From assembly GCA_015680685.1 (NCBI GenBank), contig MNCI01020172.1, positions 2,354-28,276 of the forward strand: 25,923 nucleotides of DNA. The letters are read 5' to 3'. The position numbers were made by a program, and so were the translations under genes. The DNA is from Gnetum montanum. Taxonomy: Eukaryota > Streptophyta > Gnetopsida > Gnetales > Gnetaceae. Positions 9,481 to 20,379 of this stretch are shown piece after piece; position 1 is the first letter of the stretch, and each line of letters begins with the position of its first letter. Below the pieces are notes generated by a model, which saw only the letters and a program-made list of their open reading frames with translations, was not told the origin of the DNA and made no database searches.

Positions 9481-9498
9481 GCCCTCCTTCTAGCGCCA
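9481..9498 (-). other. Primer-binding site of element Y
   Basis: On the minus strand the 18 bases read TGGCGCTAGAAGGAGGGC, starting with TGG as required to pair with the CCA end of a tRNA. They lie five bases inside the LTR end (…GGTACA). I did not identify the priming tRNA with certainty. Confidence 0.7.
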
Positions 9499-10221
9499 AA
9501 ATCTGTACCGCCTGAAATCGTCGGTCCCCGGCTGGAAGGGAAAACAGAGACCGCGGGATCGCAGGACGAGCGCATATGACCCCACCTTCGCCTGAGGGTG
9601 TGCTGGAATGCAGAAAGGTAGGGTACCTTGGGTGGTCCGCACGCGGATCAGATAAGGATTTCCCCGCGCGCCACCGAAGCGTTATACGCTGGGTTATGCG
9701 TAAACGGAGCGTAAAGTGAAACAGGCGTAGACAGCGTAAGCGTAATCAGGGCGTAAACAGGGTTGGGCATAAACAGCATAAACAAATATAGGCACAACGT
9801 AAGCGTATACAGGCGTGGACAGTGTAGACAGCGTGAATAAATGTAGGGCGTAAGCAAACATGAACAGTGTAAACAGTGGGTGTACACGGGCGCAAACGGC
9901 GTGTGAACGTAAACAGGCGTAAACGAAGCGTGGGCCAAATTAACGTAAAACTGCAAAAGAACTTGCAACAAGCGTAAATAGTGGATTACAGAGTTAAAAT
10001 GTTGTGCACCGGTCTAACGTAGTTGTGTAGGGACACAAGGTGGACGTAAAGCCCCGGTGGATGCAGAGATGCAGCTGGCTGACATGGTAGGCGGAGCGCG
10101 GATTGTGCTCGGCGTACGGGACTTCCAGCGTAAGCGTAAGCGTAAGGGGGTTTCTGCAGCGTAATTGCTCTGGGTCTGTTCTGGTAAATTTTGCCGACCT
10201 GGTAAATGCGGAAAACTGGGC

Positions 10222-10233
10222 TATTTATAGGTG
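10222..10233 (-). promoter_or_regulatory. TATA box of the Y LTR promoter
   Basis: The minus strand reads CCTATAAATAGC, a strong plant TATA match. Transcription of the Y genomic RNA would start about 30 bases further on, near 10190. The U3 palindrome array begins about 60-80 bp upstream, where enhancer elements usually sit. Confidence 0.6.
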
Positions 10234-10289
10234 TAGGGTTACCGGGAAAATCGGACTGGGAGACACGTGGTGTATAGACCGGGCGTTAC

Positions 10290-10680
10290 AATTTAGAAAC
10301 TCGGTATACGCTAGGCGTATACGCTACAACAGGCCGGCGTATACACTGGGCGTGGACTTGGATAGACGCTGGCATATACGCTAATGGATGCTGGACGTTG
10401 GACGTATACACTGGACGTATACGCTGGTGAATGTTGGGCGTATACGCCGGGCGTATACGCCAAAGGATGTCCACTTGCTTCAATCCTTGCTCTTCGGTGT
10501 AATCTTCATGCTGCCATTGGAGATCCTATCGTCAAGCGTGTGCATCTACCGTACCTGGGCGTGTACGCTGGAGTGCCGGGCGTATACGCTAGGCGTATAC
10601 GCTGGAGTGCTGGGCGTATACGCTGGGCTTATACGTTGGAGTGCTGGGCGTAGACGCCAGGCGTAGACGCTGGCGCAACA
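10290..10680. repeat. GCGTATACGC palindrome array in Y U3
   Basis: Six perfect GCGTATACGC palindromes were counted, at 10315-10324, 10438-10447, 10451-10460, 10580-10589, 10593-10602 and 10614-10623, plus many one- or two-base variants such as GCGTAGACGC, usually followed by TGG or CGG. A unit of about 34 bp including CTGGAGTGC repeats near 10565-10670. The array is interrupted by unrelated sequence at about 10462-10555. Confidence 0.9.
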
Positions 10681-11109
10681 CTTGGTAAAAACCAGGTGTT
10701 CCGATTCTCAGAGTTGCCCTGTATGGCCTCAAATGTGGCCAAAATCGTCTGTAGGTCACAGGGATCTGCTTCTTGTCAGACAAATGCTAAACTCAAAATT
10801 TTTGTGGTGTTTCAATCATTACTAGCTTGGATTTTTCAAAAAATCATATTCCATACCGATAGGTAGATTTTTCAACTCTAGGGGCTCTTGTTTAAAGCTT
10901 TCAGAAAAATTCCAACTCTTCCCAATAAGTGTCATCAGGTTCATCATTGGAGAGTTGGTGATGAACTCACTCCAGTTCATCCATGCCTTCAACATAGGTA
11001 CTCATTAGGCTCTTAGTTGGTTCCATGCAAAGTGTTGAGCTACTTTCAGGATTAGCCATCAGCCACTGGGTGCCCTTTTGTTTTATGGTTGTTGTGTACA
11101 TGCACCTTA

Positions 11110-11340
11110 GGATTTCTATCTCATCTACACACTATCTACATGCTGTGATTGCTGTAATTTTTACATATGATAATTTTTGCACATAGTTGCACCCTGTATC
11201 ACTATACACAATGTATGGAACTCTCTTCTTCTCTATCTTTCCAAATGCATTTTCCTTGAAAATCTTCAAGAAAAGGTCTTTGATGCCCAGTTGTGCATCA
11301 ATGGTACTTAGCCAAGCCCTTCCCATGATGATTGGAAAGT
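11110..11340 (-). pseudogene. X protease relic
   Basis: The frame 11326-11132 begins MGRAWLSTIDAQLG, the strand that follows the flap in retroelement aspartic proteases, and continues through IFKENAFGKIEKKRVPY. The same order occurs in G at about 19670-19800 on the plus strand. The active-site loop itself would lie to the right and was not recognised. Confidence 0.6.
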
Positions 11341-14331
11341 CTCCCTTGCAATTATCAACTTAAATCACTAGAAAATTAGTAGGATAGGACCACCCATAGA
11401 TGGTGGTCATAATGTCCTCCATTAGTCCCAAGGGAACAATGATAGACTAGTTTGCCAACTCAAGACAAATGTTACTCTTCTTGAGTGGTGGTAGGTTTTA
11501 GGCTTTGTACATATCATGAGAAATCAGATTTACATCCAAAACCTAAATCTAGAAGAGCTTTGCAACGCTAATTGCCAATGATCTATAGGTAAATAAGAGA
11601 ACTCCCAAGATCAGATCTTTTCCTAGGAAGGTGGCCAACCTTTATGCAATTAGTTATCACATGGATCAACATGATGTTATGCACTTCAGGAGGAATTTGG
11701 TTTGGAGGGGACTTAAAAAAAGTGAATGCATAGGATGAGGAATAAGTAGAGCTATTAGCCTCATAAGTTTATGAGGGCTTTATACGAAAGAACACTTTTT
11801 TTGTGACTAGGTTTCTGAACCACTCAATTGAGGAGCCAACTATAACTCAATAGCCATGGTAGCATTACATTACTATGGTGAGGCTAGAATTTCACCTTGC
11901 ATTAATGGACTAGGGGGTAATTGAGTTGAGGGAAAATGGACATGTGCAAAAGGATGAGGAGGGTAGTGAGAAAATGGAGATTCCCCTCTTGGAGATTAAG
12001 CTTTGTAATACTCAGGAGGGTTGTAGTAATGTTGGAATGAAGCATGACTGGAAGAGTCATGCAAAGAAATGATTATTTAACATAGTACCCATATGGATTA
12101 GGTTGCTAGTAAGGGTACTATTGCCTTGGTGGTGGCATCCCCCATGACTATAGATGCTACCACTAATGGTACTACTCATAAGGTTGTGGTGGAGATCCAT
12201 TTGGGTAATAGGCTTGTTGCTGGTGGAACTGCCTAGGGTTGCCTTGAGGATAAGGTAATCTTCTAGGTGCTTGTCTTCTTACCAGTCTAGGATTTAGAGC
12301 ATACATCTTAGACTCCTACAAGTGTGACATAATGGGGTAACATCGCTTAGGATGTCATATTGGTAGATGTCGCATCCATCATCATCATCTATTTCAGACT
12401 CCACAACCTCTTCTACTGTAGCATCCTTGCCCTTATCCATTTAGTGGACAAATTCAGCTTCCTTCCTTCTCTTACAATCATAATCACTACGTTGCTCTTT
12501 GGATTTCTTTGCTATTTTTAGAATGATTTAGAACTTTTCATTTAAAGAGTTTCACATTGTATCTACCTTAGCAAAAATCTCAAAGATGGATTTTAGAATC
12601 AACAAGGTCTTTCATTGCACCACCTCAGTAAGTGGTGCCTCCTCCTCATTATCATAGAATCAGACTTTCCTTTTTCTAATGGAAGGATCCAAATTATACT
12701 TTTCTACACATTCCCTTTTTCTCAACTCTCCTTCTTCCTTGGCAACTTTCTTTATCAGCCTTTGGATCTGATGAGCTTTTAATTTTGAAAGTCTTCCTTG
12801 GGAATAGATCTCAAAAGTTCTTCTTGGTTCTATGTAGAGCTCATTTATGATATAGTGGAGCTACTCTCTTTGAGAATAACCATGGCTAGGACATCAATGC
12901 AAAAGGAAATAGTAACTACCCATGGCTGCATTCAAGGGTTCATGTATTCCTTGTTTTCAACCTTCTTTCTCAAGTTGAACACTCAAGAGTACATTTGATA
13001 CTTGTTATTGAAGAGGTCAAGCATTGTCCTCTATCTACAGATTGATTACGACTCCAAAAATTGATACCAAATTTTTTCTTCTTTGATGAGTATCTATGGG
13101 AACAACTTTAATTTCTTCCATTTGTTCTCCACATTCTACAAGACATAGTCATTGTGAAAAGCTTGAAGATGGTTTTGTGGATTTGAATTATATCCCCTTT
13201 GAAACCTAGGGATATTGTTCATATCCAACCACTTGATTTGGCTATCTTTCACATGCCTTGTTGGAATTGTCACTGCCTCTATGATACTCAACATATTTCA
13301 AGTTGCAACTAAAGGCTCATCATAGTTATAGCCTCTATGATGACCATGATGCCTATGATGCTCTCTCATATCCTTTCTTTTGTGGTGGTGAGTCTCCCTT
13401 GATTTTCCACTCCCCTAATCTTGACTATTATAGTTGGCCTAATGATCATCTTTGTCTTGCCAATCACCTCCATCATGTTCACATCCTCTATGACTTTGAT
13501 TGAAGCTAGAGGAGGAAGAAGAGGATGATGAAGGTAAAGAGGAGGAAGGCCTAGCCTCACCACGGTGCTTGCTAGGCCCTCTTCGATGGTCACATCATGG
13601 TCATCATCATGATGCTTGTCCTTGTCCCTACTAGAACTTCCACCTTTGGATGCCCCATGATCATGAAACCTATTCTTGACTGAACTAGGATTTTTTATAA
13701 TGGACTATCAATCCCTCTTCATCAAAACCAAGGGAAGGTGAGTTAGTGAATTGAAACTCCTAGAGAAGGCATCATCACTATCTTTTTGGCCTAGCAGGAA
13801 TAAAGGATTATTGGATAGTTTTTCTTCCATAGCTTCGTAGCACCTCTCTTGTTGCTGATCTCTTTTACATTGAGCCTCAGTGATATGGTAATCCCTGGAA
13901 TCATGGTTCTGCACAACATATTCAACATGAAGCCCCCTGGATGCCCAACCTCATAAGAGTTTAGTTGATCATCATAGGAACTAATCAATTGGGTGGAAAT
14001 ACAATGTTGTCCTCCTTGTCCCTCCACTACATCTATTCATCTTGATGTTGAATAAAGGTGAATTTAGGCACATAATCATTAGGATTACTATATACCACTC
14101 AACATTTTTGGGGCACTAGTTGATTTGATCATTCATTCCTTTGATTGAATATGTGCTCGAATTTTGGTAGAGAATCATCCCTATGAGAAGAAGATATTTT
14201 GGATTCAAGAAAAATAATAGCGTGGTTTTTACAATTATTATTATTATTTGAATGATTTCAACTTTAAGACCAATCCCATGATGTTGAATAATTTTTACGA
14301 AGGCTTAGAAAGCACATGTAGCTAACTAAAG

Positions 14332-14349
14332 TCCCTGACAATGACAACA
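14332..14349 (-). other. Decayed tRNA-Asp primer-binding site of X
   Basis: The plus strand reads TCCCTGACAATGACAACA. Compared with the complement of the intact site in Z, it differs at six of 18 positions, five of them C-to-T or G-to-A. One base separates it from the LTR, as in Z and G. This site fixes the strand of X and the inner end of its LTR. Confidence 0.75.
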
Positions 14350-14350
14350 A

Positions 14351-15226
14351 TGCTGAGCAACAAGTATACTCTATGTCCAACCATATGAATCACTAGCGTT
14401 CACTCAGTGATCTGGTAGAATTTTGAATACTTTAGATTTCTAAGTACATTGGTTTTAGGAGGTGAATCTAATTATTACAATCATTGTCTTCCCCATTTCA
14501 CTTGTAGACTTCAAGTGTATGGTTAAGTGTAACTAAGGTATATGATTTTTGTCATTTTATCTTTTAACTCTTAAGTCACCTAAGAACAAGAATAAATTAT
14601 ACAAATTTTTAATTAATTTAATAACTAGCTAACACTTTACTATTCCTAACATAAATATTCGTTCCCACTTTCCATACACATCTTGAACATATATAGTGCC
14701 ACTAGGTTACCAAGCTTTAATTGTTACTAGGATTACCAAGCATTAAGTGTATGCTTGAAGTGATTGTACTGATGTTTGCTATTTAATCAATATTAATTAA
14801 TTACTTAAAAAATTAAATTAAATTGCATGAATATTAAATTCTTAAGGAAATAATAAATTTATTCCAAGTGCTACAAGTTTTTATTAAAAAAGCTCATCAT
14901 TATTACCATCCATATTGTAGTGCTCATGTATAATAGTGCTTGAATAAAGATCCATACACTCTAAATCCCACTGTGGACACTTAGAAAATATTCTAACTCT
15001 TAAATGAAAAACCTACAAGTGCTTTGGTACAACTATGAAAAGACTACCATAAATGTGGTGAGTAGGGACACATTTATAGGTGAAGATAGGGTGCCTTGTC
15101 GATAGGTACATGTCAATGGATCAAACCCCACATTAACAGGATCATGTCGACAAAATTCCATCAACGGGATCACATTGACAACATCCCATAGATGTGGCCC
15201 AACAACACGACTCATCAAGATCTTCA
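14351..15226 (-). repeat. X LTR copy A (5' LTR of left X copy)
   Basis: This is about 876 bp, similar over its whole length and in the same orientation to 21890-22736. On the minus strand it ends …CTCAGCA next to the primer site and begins TGAAGATC at 15226. A TATA box on the minus strand (TATAAAT) lies at 15078-15072, matched in the other copy. An internal 26-bp duplication (TTACTAGGATTACCAAG type, about 14695-14745) is also shared. Directly to its right the G integrase frame resumes. Confidence 0.8.
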
Positions 15227-15231
15227 TGGGA

Positions 15232-16330
15232 ACCATTATGTGGGTAGGAGGGTGGTTGTGAAGATCCTCATGGAAAAATACTTCTAGTTGATAATCTTGA
15301 GGGACGTCCATCATTTTTCTTATTCATGTGAGCACTACTAGAGAGATGAAGGAATAATAGCATGAATGGAAGGACCTTAGTAATGGATCTAACCACTGGA
15401 GGCCTTTGATATTTAGGGAATTAACTTCATGGGATTCATGACTCCCATGTCCAATGGAAAGGCATACATCATTATAGCTATTAACTATTACACTAAGTGG
15501 GTTGAAGCTACAATTGTCATCAATTGTTCATCTTTCACTACAGCATGGTTTGTCCAACAAAATATGGTAAATAGGTTTGGTATGAATAGAACACTTATTT
15601 CTAATAATGGGACTCATTTTACATGAACTACTTTTCAGAAACTAATGAAATGTTTGGAAGTGCAACATAAACTCATAACCCTTTATCATCCTCAATCCAA
15701 AAGTCAGGACAAAGTTACTAATAGGGAGATAACCTGAATACTAGCACATACAATCAGCAAATATAGGAAGAACTAGAGCATAAAACTCAATGATGCTCAA
15801 TGGGCTTATTGATCCACATGGAAACTTCCTTTAGGACACTTTCTTTATATGTTCGGGTACAAAAAGTTACCAAAACTTCCAATCCAAGTTGAGTTTTGTA
15901 GACTTTCAACTACTTCTGAGCTTGGCTTTGATCTTAATCTAGCACAATGAAAATGCGTGATGATACTAAATTTACTAGATGAGAATTTCCTTGTATCCCT
16001 AACTATGAATGAAGTGTACAAGGCACATGTCAAACAATGTTACGATGCATGGATAAGAAGAGTTAATGTTACAATGTTCTATTAGAATTCCATGCATGTG
16101 TCATAATAATGTACAAAATTTCAAATGTTATGGGAAGGACCTTATATCATTCATGCAATTTTTATCTCTAGTTCCATGACCATCTTCCACCCTTTACATT
16201 GAAAATAATTATTTCTGGTGAACATGCAACTAATGAAGCCATTCCTACAACCTCAAATAACTAGCAACACCAACACCTTGAAACAAGAATGCTCTATTTT
16301 TTAGATTTTCTCTGCTCAACTCAATCACGG
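15232..16330 (+). pseudogene. G integrase, C-terminal half (decayed)
   Basis: Integrase inserts the cDNA into the genome. From the X border the frame reads NHYVGRRVVVKIL (end of the zinc-binding domain), then DVHHF..SCEH, then the catalytic core with GINFMGF, YYTKWVEA, SNNGTHF and VTNREI. In active relatives the first two carry the catalytic Asp residues (GIDFMGPF, SDNGT); both are Asn here through G-to-A changes. The Glu of the third motif is still visible. Several TAG/TGA/TAA stops follow. The C-terminal end (about 16130-16260) contains the WEGPYIIH segment typical of Ty3 integrases. Confidence 0.78.
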
Positions 16331-16336
16331 GGGAGA
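16324..16336 (+). other. Polypurine tract of G
   Basis: TCACGGGGGAGA stands out in A+T-rich decayed DNA just after the integrase relic and directly before TGACC, the likely start of the G LTR. In LTR elements this position primes plus-strand DNA synthesis. Confidence 0.6.
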
Positions 16337-16841
16337 TGACCATTCATATTAACATCTTATACAAACTAACCCATTTTTTTACCTTCTTGTTTTAACCACT
16401 TAGTAACCCAGTAGCATTAATGCTAGTTTGGGATGTATGCCGATAAGTGAGAATAGATACTCTACATTAGGATAATTAGTTGATTAGTTAGATAATTATT
16501 TTAGGATGTCTACAATAAGTGGAAAAAGATACTCTATGTTAGGATAGTTAGTTCATTAGTTAGATAATTAATCATTCAACGTTCACTTAATCATCCAGTT
16601 GTTAGAAGAAAATATATTAAAAACAATTACAAAAATACACATCATATGCCTTAACCACACTTAACCATACATATAGATAAAACACAAGTGTGGATTAAGA
16701 AGACAACAATTGTGAAACTACATGAATCACTACTTAGGAATATTGGCCACATGGATAACTAAGTTTACAGAATTTGACTAGATCACTAATGAACACTTGT
16801 GATTTGTATAGTTAAGTGTAGGAGATACCTGCCACTCATCA
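16337..16841 (+). repeat. G LTR (shared between two G copies)
   Basis: Bounded by the polypurine tract on the left and by the primer-binding site one base to the right (…CTCATCA, T, then the site), it is about 505 bp. Its right part follows the end of the Z LTR (ACACATCAT…, GTATAGTTAAGTGTAGGAG…). It contains a 73-bp tandem duplication (about 16431-16503 and 16504-16575). It is at once a 3' LTR for the integrase relic at its left and a 5' LTR for the gag relic at its right. Confidence 0.7.
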
Positions 16842-16842
16842 T

Positions 16843-16860
16843 TGGCACTATTACTAGGAA
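16843..16860 (+). other. Decayed tRNA-Asp primer-binding site of G
   Basis: TGGCACTATTACTAGGAA aligns base for base with the intact site in Z, preceded by the same CCACTCATCAT. It differs at five of 18 positions, mainly by G-to-A and C-to-T changes, so methylated-C decay explains most of them. Confidence 0.8.
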
Positions 16861-16899
16861 CTTAGTTTAGCTAAGTGCACTAAATATTATAACTAGTGG

Positions 16900-18950
16900 A
16901 TTCATGCACAAGAATTATGAGGAGAACATACCAAAATATCTCTCGATAATAATAATAATAACATTATCTTAATGCATACTTACATCTATTTCTGAAATGG
17001 ATTCTTCTTACAAGAAAGAATCTCCAATGCATGAGGAAAAAAATGATAAGAAACAAGAGAGGATGCCAAGAACCAGTAGTGAGAAGCCTCAATAGCTAAA
17101 ATTCATCTATGCCTATATTATCCATACTTCACCTTCATTCTTCATTAGGATGAGTAGCTATGATGGAGAGATATGGATAATAGCATTGTGTTGCCTCCTG
17201 ATCAATCCATTCATGCCATGTTTATGACTCAACTCATGAGATTAGGTATTGAAATAGATGGGTATAAGTATGAAAATAATGAGCAAGTATCTGGGACTAC
17301 TAGCCTATAGGAGCATAGTTATGGAAAGATAAACACATGGAGGCCCACTGTGAAATCTCTAAAGAAAAATGAATCTTGACATCATTATTCCTACAACCAC
17401 ATAAAGAGGATGAGGATTTCTTTTCTAGAAACTCTTAATATACAAATTCTCCTCTTTTCTTGAGGACACCTTTCATCAATGGTTGTAGTCAACCCTGGAG
17501 AATCTTGGTGATGGGAAGATAGGGTCCAAAGGCCAAGGAACCTTAAAAGACAAATTTCCTAGTCATTCATCTAAGGAAAAAAAGAATGACAAGGAGAAGG
17601 AAAAAGATACGAAGAAGAATCAAGACAAGAACTGCAAGAGAAGGACTAGAAGGCACTATTTTCCTAGTCCTTTATATTCATCATTCTCCTTATCATCAAA
17701 TTATAAGTCACTATAGAGATAGAGATAAGGATGATTAGGATTGAGATGGAGATGGTAGGAGGTTTCATTATGATGATAGGAATTGAGATGTGAACCAACA
17801 AAGAGACAACCAAGAGCATCATTGAGAAAGGTGACATAAAAGAACTTATCATAGGAGACATGATCATCATAAGAATAACCATGAACATGATGATGATGAT
17901 GAACAATTATTGGCCATTACAAATATGCTAAATTTTTCAGAAGTAGTTAGAGTTCCCACTAGGCATCAGAAGGATAATAGGATTAAATGGCTAGATATGA
18001 CTAATATTTTCAAGTTCGAAGGGAAATATAATGTAGATTCATAACATCATCTACAAGATTTCCATGATTCCTATACCTTATAAAACATTAAAAATGATTG
18101 GAAAAAGTTGAAATTATTCCCAAGGACACTCATAAAAGAAGTAAAATATGAACCAAAATCCATCTACTAATGAAGTACAATGTTAAAACTATTCAATGAC
18201 AGATACCAAACGTACTCCCAAGTGTTTACCCTAAGGAAGTAGATTCAATGATGGAAGCAAGGGAATCATGGATCCTTGGATGTGGCCTTGAGTAGGTATT
18301 ACTGTCTAATGCAGCAATGCCCAGACCATGGATTCTCTCAAAGTAAGTAACTTCACCATATCATAGATGGGATTCAAAAACAAAATAAGAGAAAATCTTG
18401 GGGTCTATGCCCGATGGAGACTTTCTAAGATGAGAGCCCATAAGTTCCAAAGGCTAATAGAATAGGTGATGAAAGAAGAAGGAAAGTTAAAGAAATAAGA
18501 GAATACAAAGAAATACAACAAAGATTCCTCCATTCATAAGAGGGAGGTACATTTCTATGATCAAGAGGAGGATGCACCACTAGATGAAGTGGTATAAAGA
18601 AAGACCTTTTGATACAAAAATCTATTTTTGAAATATCAACTAAGGTGGAAAAAATATGAGACTTCTTTAATGAGAAGTTCCAACCTACTTTGAAAATAGT
18701 AGAGATGAAGGCTAAGCAAGGGAGTAATGAATGGGACAGAAATAGAAGGAAATATATAGATAAGGGGTATCAGCAGCAAAAAGGTAAGATTGTCATGGTC
18801 GATGAGGTTTTAGATTCTGGAACTAATGATGATGAATGTGAAATCTATAAATCCCAAGGAATGTTGTCATGTGGTGTTACATCTACAAGAATCTTGGATG
18901 TATTCCTTGAATCAAAAATTTACAAAGAGACAACCACCTAGGAGATTACC
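16900..18950 (+). pseudogene. G gag (decayed)
   Basis: The stretch from about 17980 to 18440 follows Z gag nearly segment by segment: LDMTNIFKFEGKY for the DLNNFPKFSGGY block, then WKKLKLFP, DRYQTYSQV, the HGSLDVALSRYY-type block, CPDHGFSQ and the block equivalent to Z's YHIIDGL. The capsid core is therefore certain, while many stops and frameshifts break it. A Pro/Gln/Tyr-rich tail follows at about 18930-19130, homologous to X at 12300-12000 on the other strand. The start is not preserved clearly; ATG candidates near 16996 are weak. Confidence 0.78.
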
Positions 18951-19339
18951 TCATCCTCAAGGTAATCCAAGGTAGTAGTTTCACCAAACATAGTATTATA
19001 TGAGTGGAGCACCACCTTAACCTTAGGAGCAATATTACTAATGAAAAAACCATAGTTGTGGGGAATGCCATCACCTAGGTATAAGTACCCTTATTGGTAA
19101 CTAGATCCCTATATATACTATGGCCAATAGCCGGTATCTCCTCATGGTTCTTCAAGCCAAACTTCTTTCAATTACTATTACTATTCTCTAGAATATCATT
19201 GAACCTATACTTTATGACTTGAATCTTTCTCTACTTATCCTCCTCCTTGTCCATCATCAAAGTTTGCATAATCCAATAATACTTTCTTACCACTTGCTTC
19301 ATCTATGTAGGGAAAAATTCCATCACAACCATAATAAAG

Positions 19340-19940
19340 AAATATCATGAGGGCTATTACTAATTAGATTAAGATTGGTCACCTTCACAGAAAATGATCT
19401 ACTTTTAGAAGTCCCCTTATCTATTTGTAGATCACAAGGAATGATCTATGTAAGACTGTATTGGACTTAAGTTCTGGAGTAACTTTAATCTCATAGGAAA
19501 TGTACAAGGCTTGGAACTTGCCTCCATTGAAGAAATGCTACATCAAATTGGAGCTTACCTATTAATGCATCACTATTTTCTTGGGATTAGTGGAGGATCT
19601 TGTGACCATCATTTGCAAGTGGTCTTATCTTGTAGACTTCTTCATGATTCATGTGGATATAGGAAGACTTCCCTATTATCATGGGAAGGGCTTGGCTTAG
19701 CATAATTGATGCCAAGATGGGGATTTGAGAGCTTTCATTGGAAATCTTCAAGAAAAATGAATTTGATAAAATAGAGAAGAAGCAAGTTTCATGCATCGCA
19801 TATATTGACAGAATATGCCATTACATGCAAAAGATATGGGCCATACAAAGTACATTCATCAAAGAATGCAATAAGTGTGTTGAGATATCTAATGTTCAAA
19901 AGTACCTCTATGTAGCATCCACAAAATAGGAAGGTGCCCA
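19340..19940 (+). pseudogene. G protease (decayed)
   Basis: The relic contains the IIMGRAWLSIIDA-type strand at about 19675-19710, followed by EIFKKNEFDKIEKKQV, and is homologous to the X protease relic on the opposite strand. LASIEEMLHQIGAY (from about 19514) looks like the segment after the active-site loop. The loop itself is too altered to assign. Confidence 0.6.
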
Positions 19941-20379
19941 GTGACTAAAAAGAGATAGTATGGTAGACTCAAAAATATGCATGAAATCAATAGAAGGCCT
20001 CATAAGTGCTTACATCAAGTACATGAATGAAATAGAGTAGATCCATAGCCAACTCTTCCATGCATAGACTAAGATGGACTGGGAAGCATTGAATATACTA
20101 GATTAGTTCAAGTAAAATCCTATTGAACTAAAAACCTTACCAACTAATCTAAAATATGCTTATCTTAATAATAGTAAGCTGGTAATCCTAAATGCCTATC
20201 TTGCTCAAGCACAAAAGAAGAAGTTGCTTAAAGTCGTAAACAAATAGTCAACATCTTTTTCTTTGTCATATCATGAACTAAAAAGAATAGATCCAAGAAG
20301 ATGCCAACATTGAATCTACAAAGATCCCTCCATCAAATTAAGAAGGCAACCACAGAGAAGATTGAATCCTAAGCTTAAG

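Larger units (their letters stand above)
1..10782 (-). mobile_element. Element Y: Tat/Ogre-like Ty3/gypsy retrotransposon, left end outside window
   Basis: Read on the minus strand, the element runs: LTR (10782-9504), primer-binding site (9498-9481), repeat-rich leader, N-terminal gag region, gag-protease, then a non-coding stretch and an antisense spliced gene. Gag has the Tat-type capsid core, a C/H-rich knuckle and a retroviral-type aspartic protease. RT, RNase H and integrase were looked for between 5141 and 1 and not seen, so within the window the element looks like a non-autonomous gag-bearing form; the enzymes could still lie left of position 1. CpG is well preserved, unlike the neighbouring X sequence, so the insertion is fairly young. 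The right border is marked by the sharp change at 10782/10783 from CpG-rich LTR to CpG-poor X coding relic. Lineage assignment is by motif recognition only. Confidence 0.72.
9504..10782 (-). mobile_element. 5' LTR of element Y
   Basis: On the minus strand it begins TGTCTGACAAG (10782) and ends GGTACA (9504), giving TG…CA borders and about 1.28 kb. The inner border is set by the primer-binding site, the outer by the switch to CpG-poor X coding relic. A TATA box is at 10222-10233. Upstream of it (U3, about 10290-10680) lies an array of GCGTATACGC palindromes; downstream (9680-9960) there are degenerate GCGTAAACAG-type repeats. The partner LTR is outside the window, so the borders are not confirmed by comparison. 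Confidence 0.68.
10783..14350 (-). pseudogene. Decayed gag-protease region of element X (left copy)
   Basis: Reading leftward from the primer site, a gag N-terminal part (about 14000-13300), a capsid-like part (about 13260-12850, matching G and Z gag around the AWK/KKLK…LFP and LRKKV…W…G segments), a Gln/Pro/Tyr-rich part (about 12300-11980) and a protease relic (about 11340-11110, with MGRAWLSTIDA) can be followed by similarity to G on the plus strand. Stops and frameshifts occur throughout, mostly of the kind made by C-to-T change. The region between protease and RT is cut at 10782 by element Y. It was once an Athila-like Gag-protease; nothing here is functional. Confidence 0.72.

Noticed and set aside
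9648-10783. ORFs in the Y LTR with VYTH/RRIRW repeats
   Set aside because: Same cause as above; the region is an LTR with TATA box and palindrome array.
13303-14027. Small ORFs on both strands at 13303-14027
   Set aside because: They are pieces of the decayed X gag N-terminal region with many GATGAT-type runs; none is intact.
17664-17906. Met/Ile-rich minus-strand ORF resembling a membrane peptide
   Set aside because: Reverse reading of GATGAT-rich decayed G gag; low complexity.
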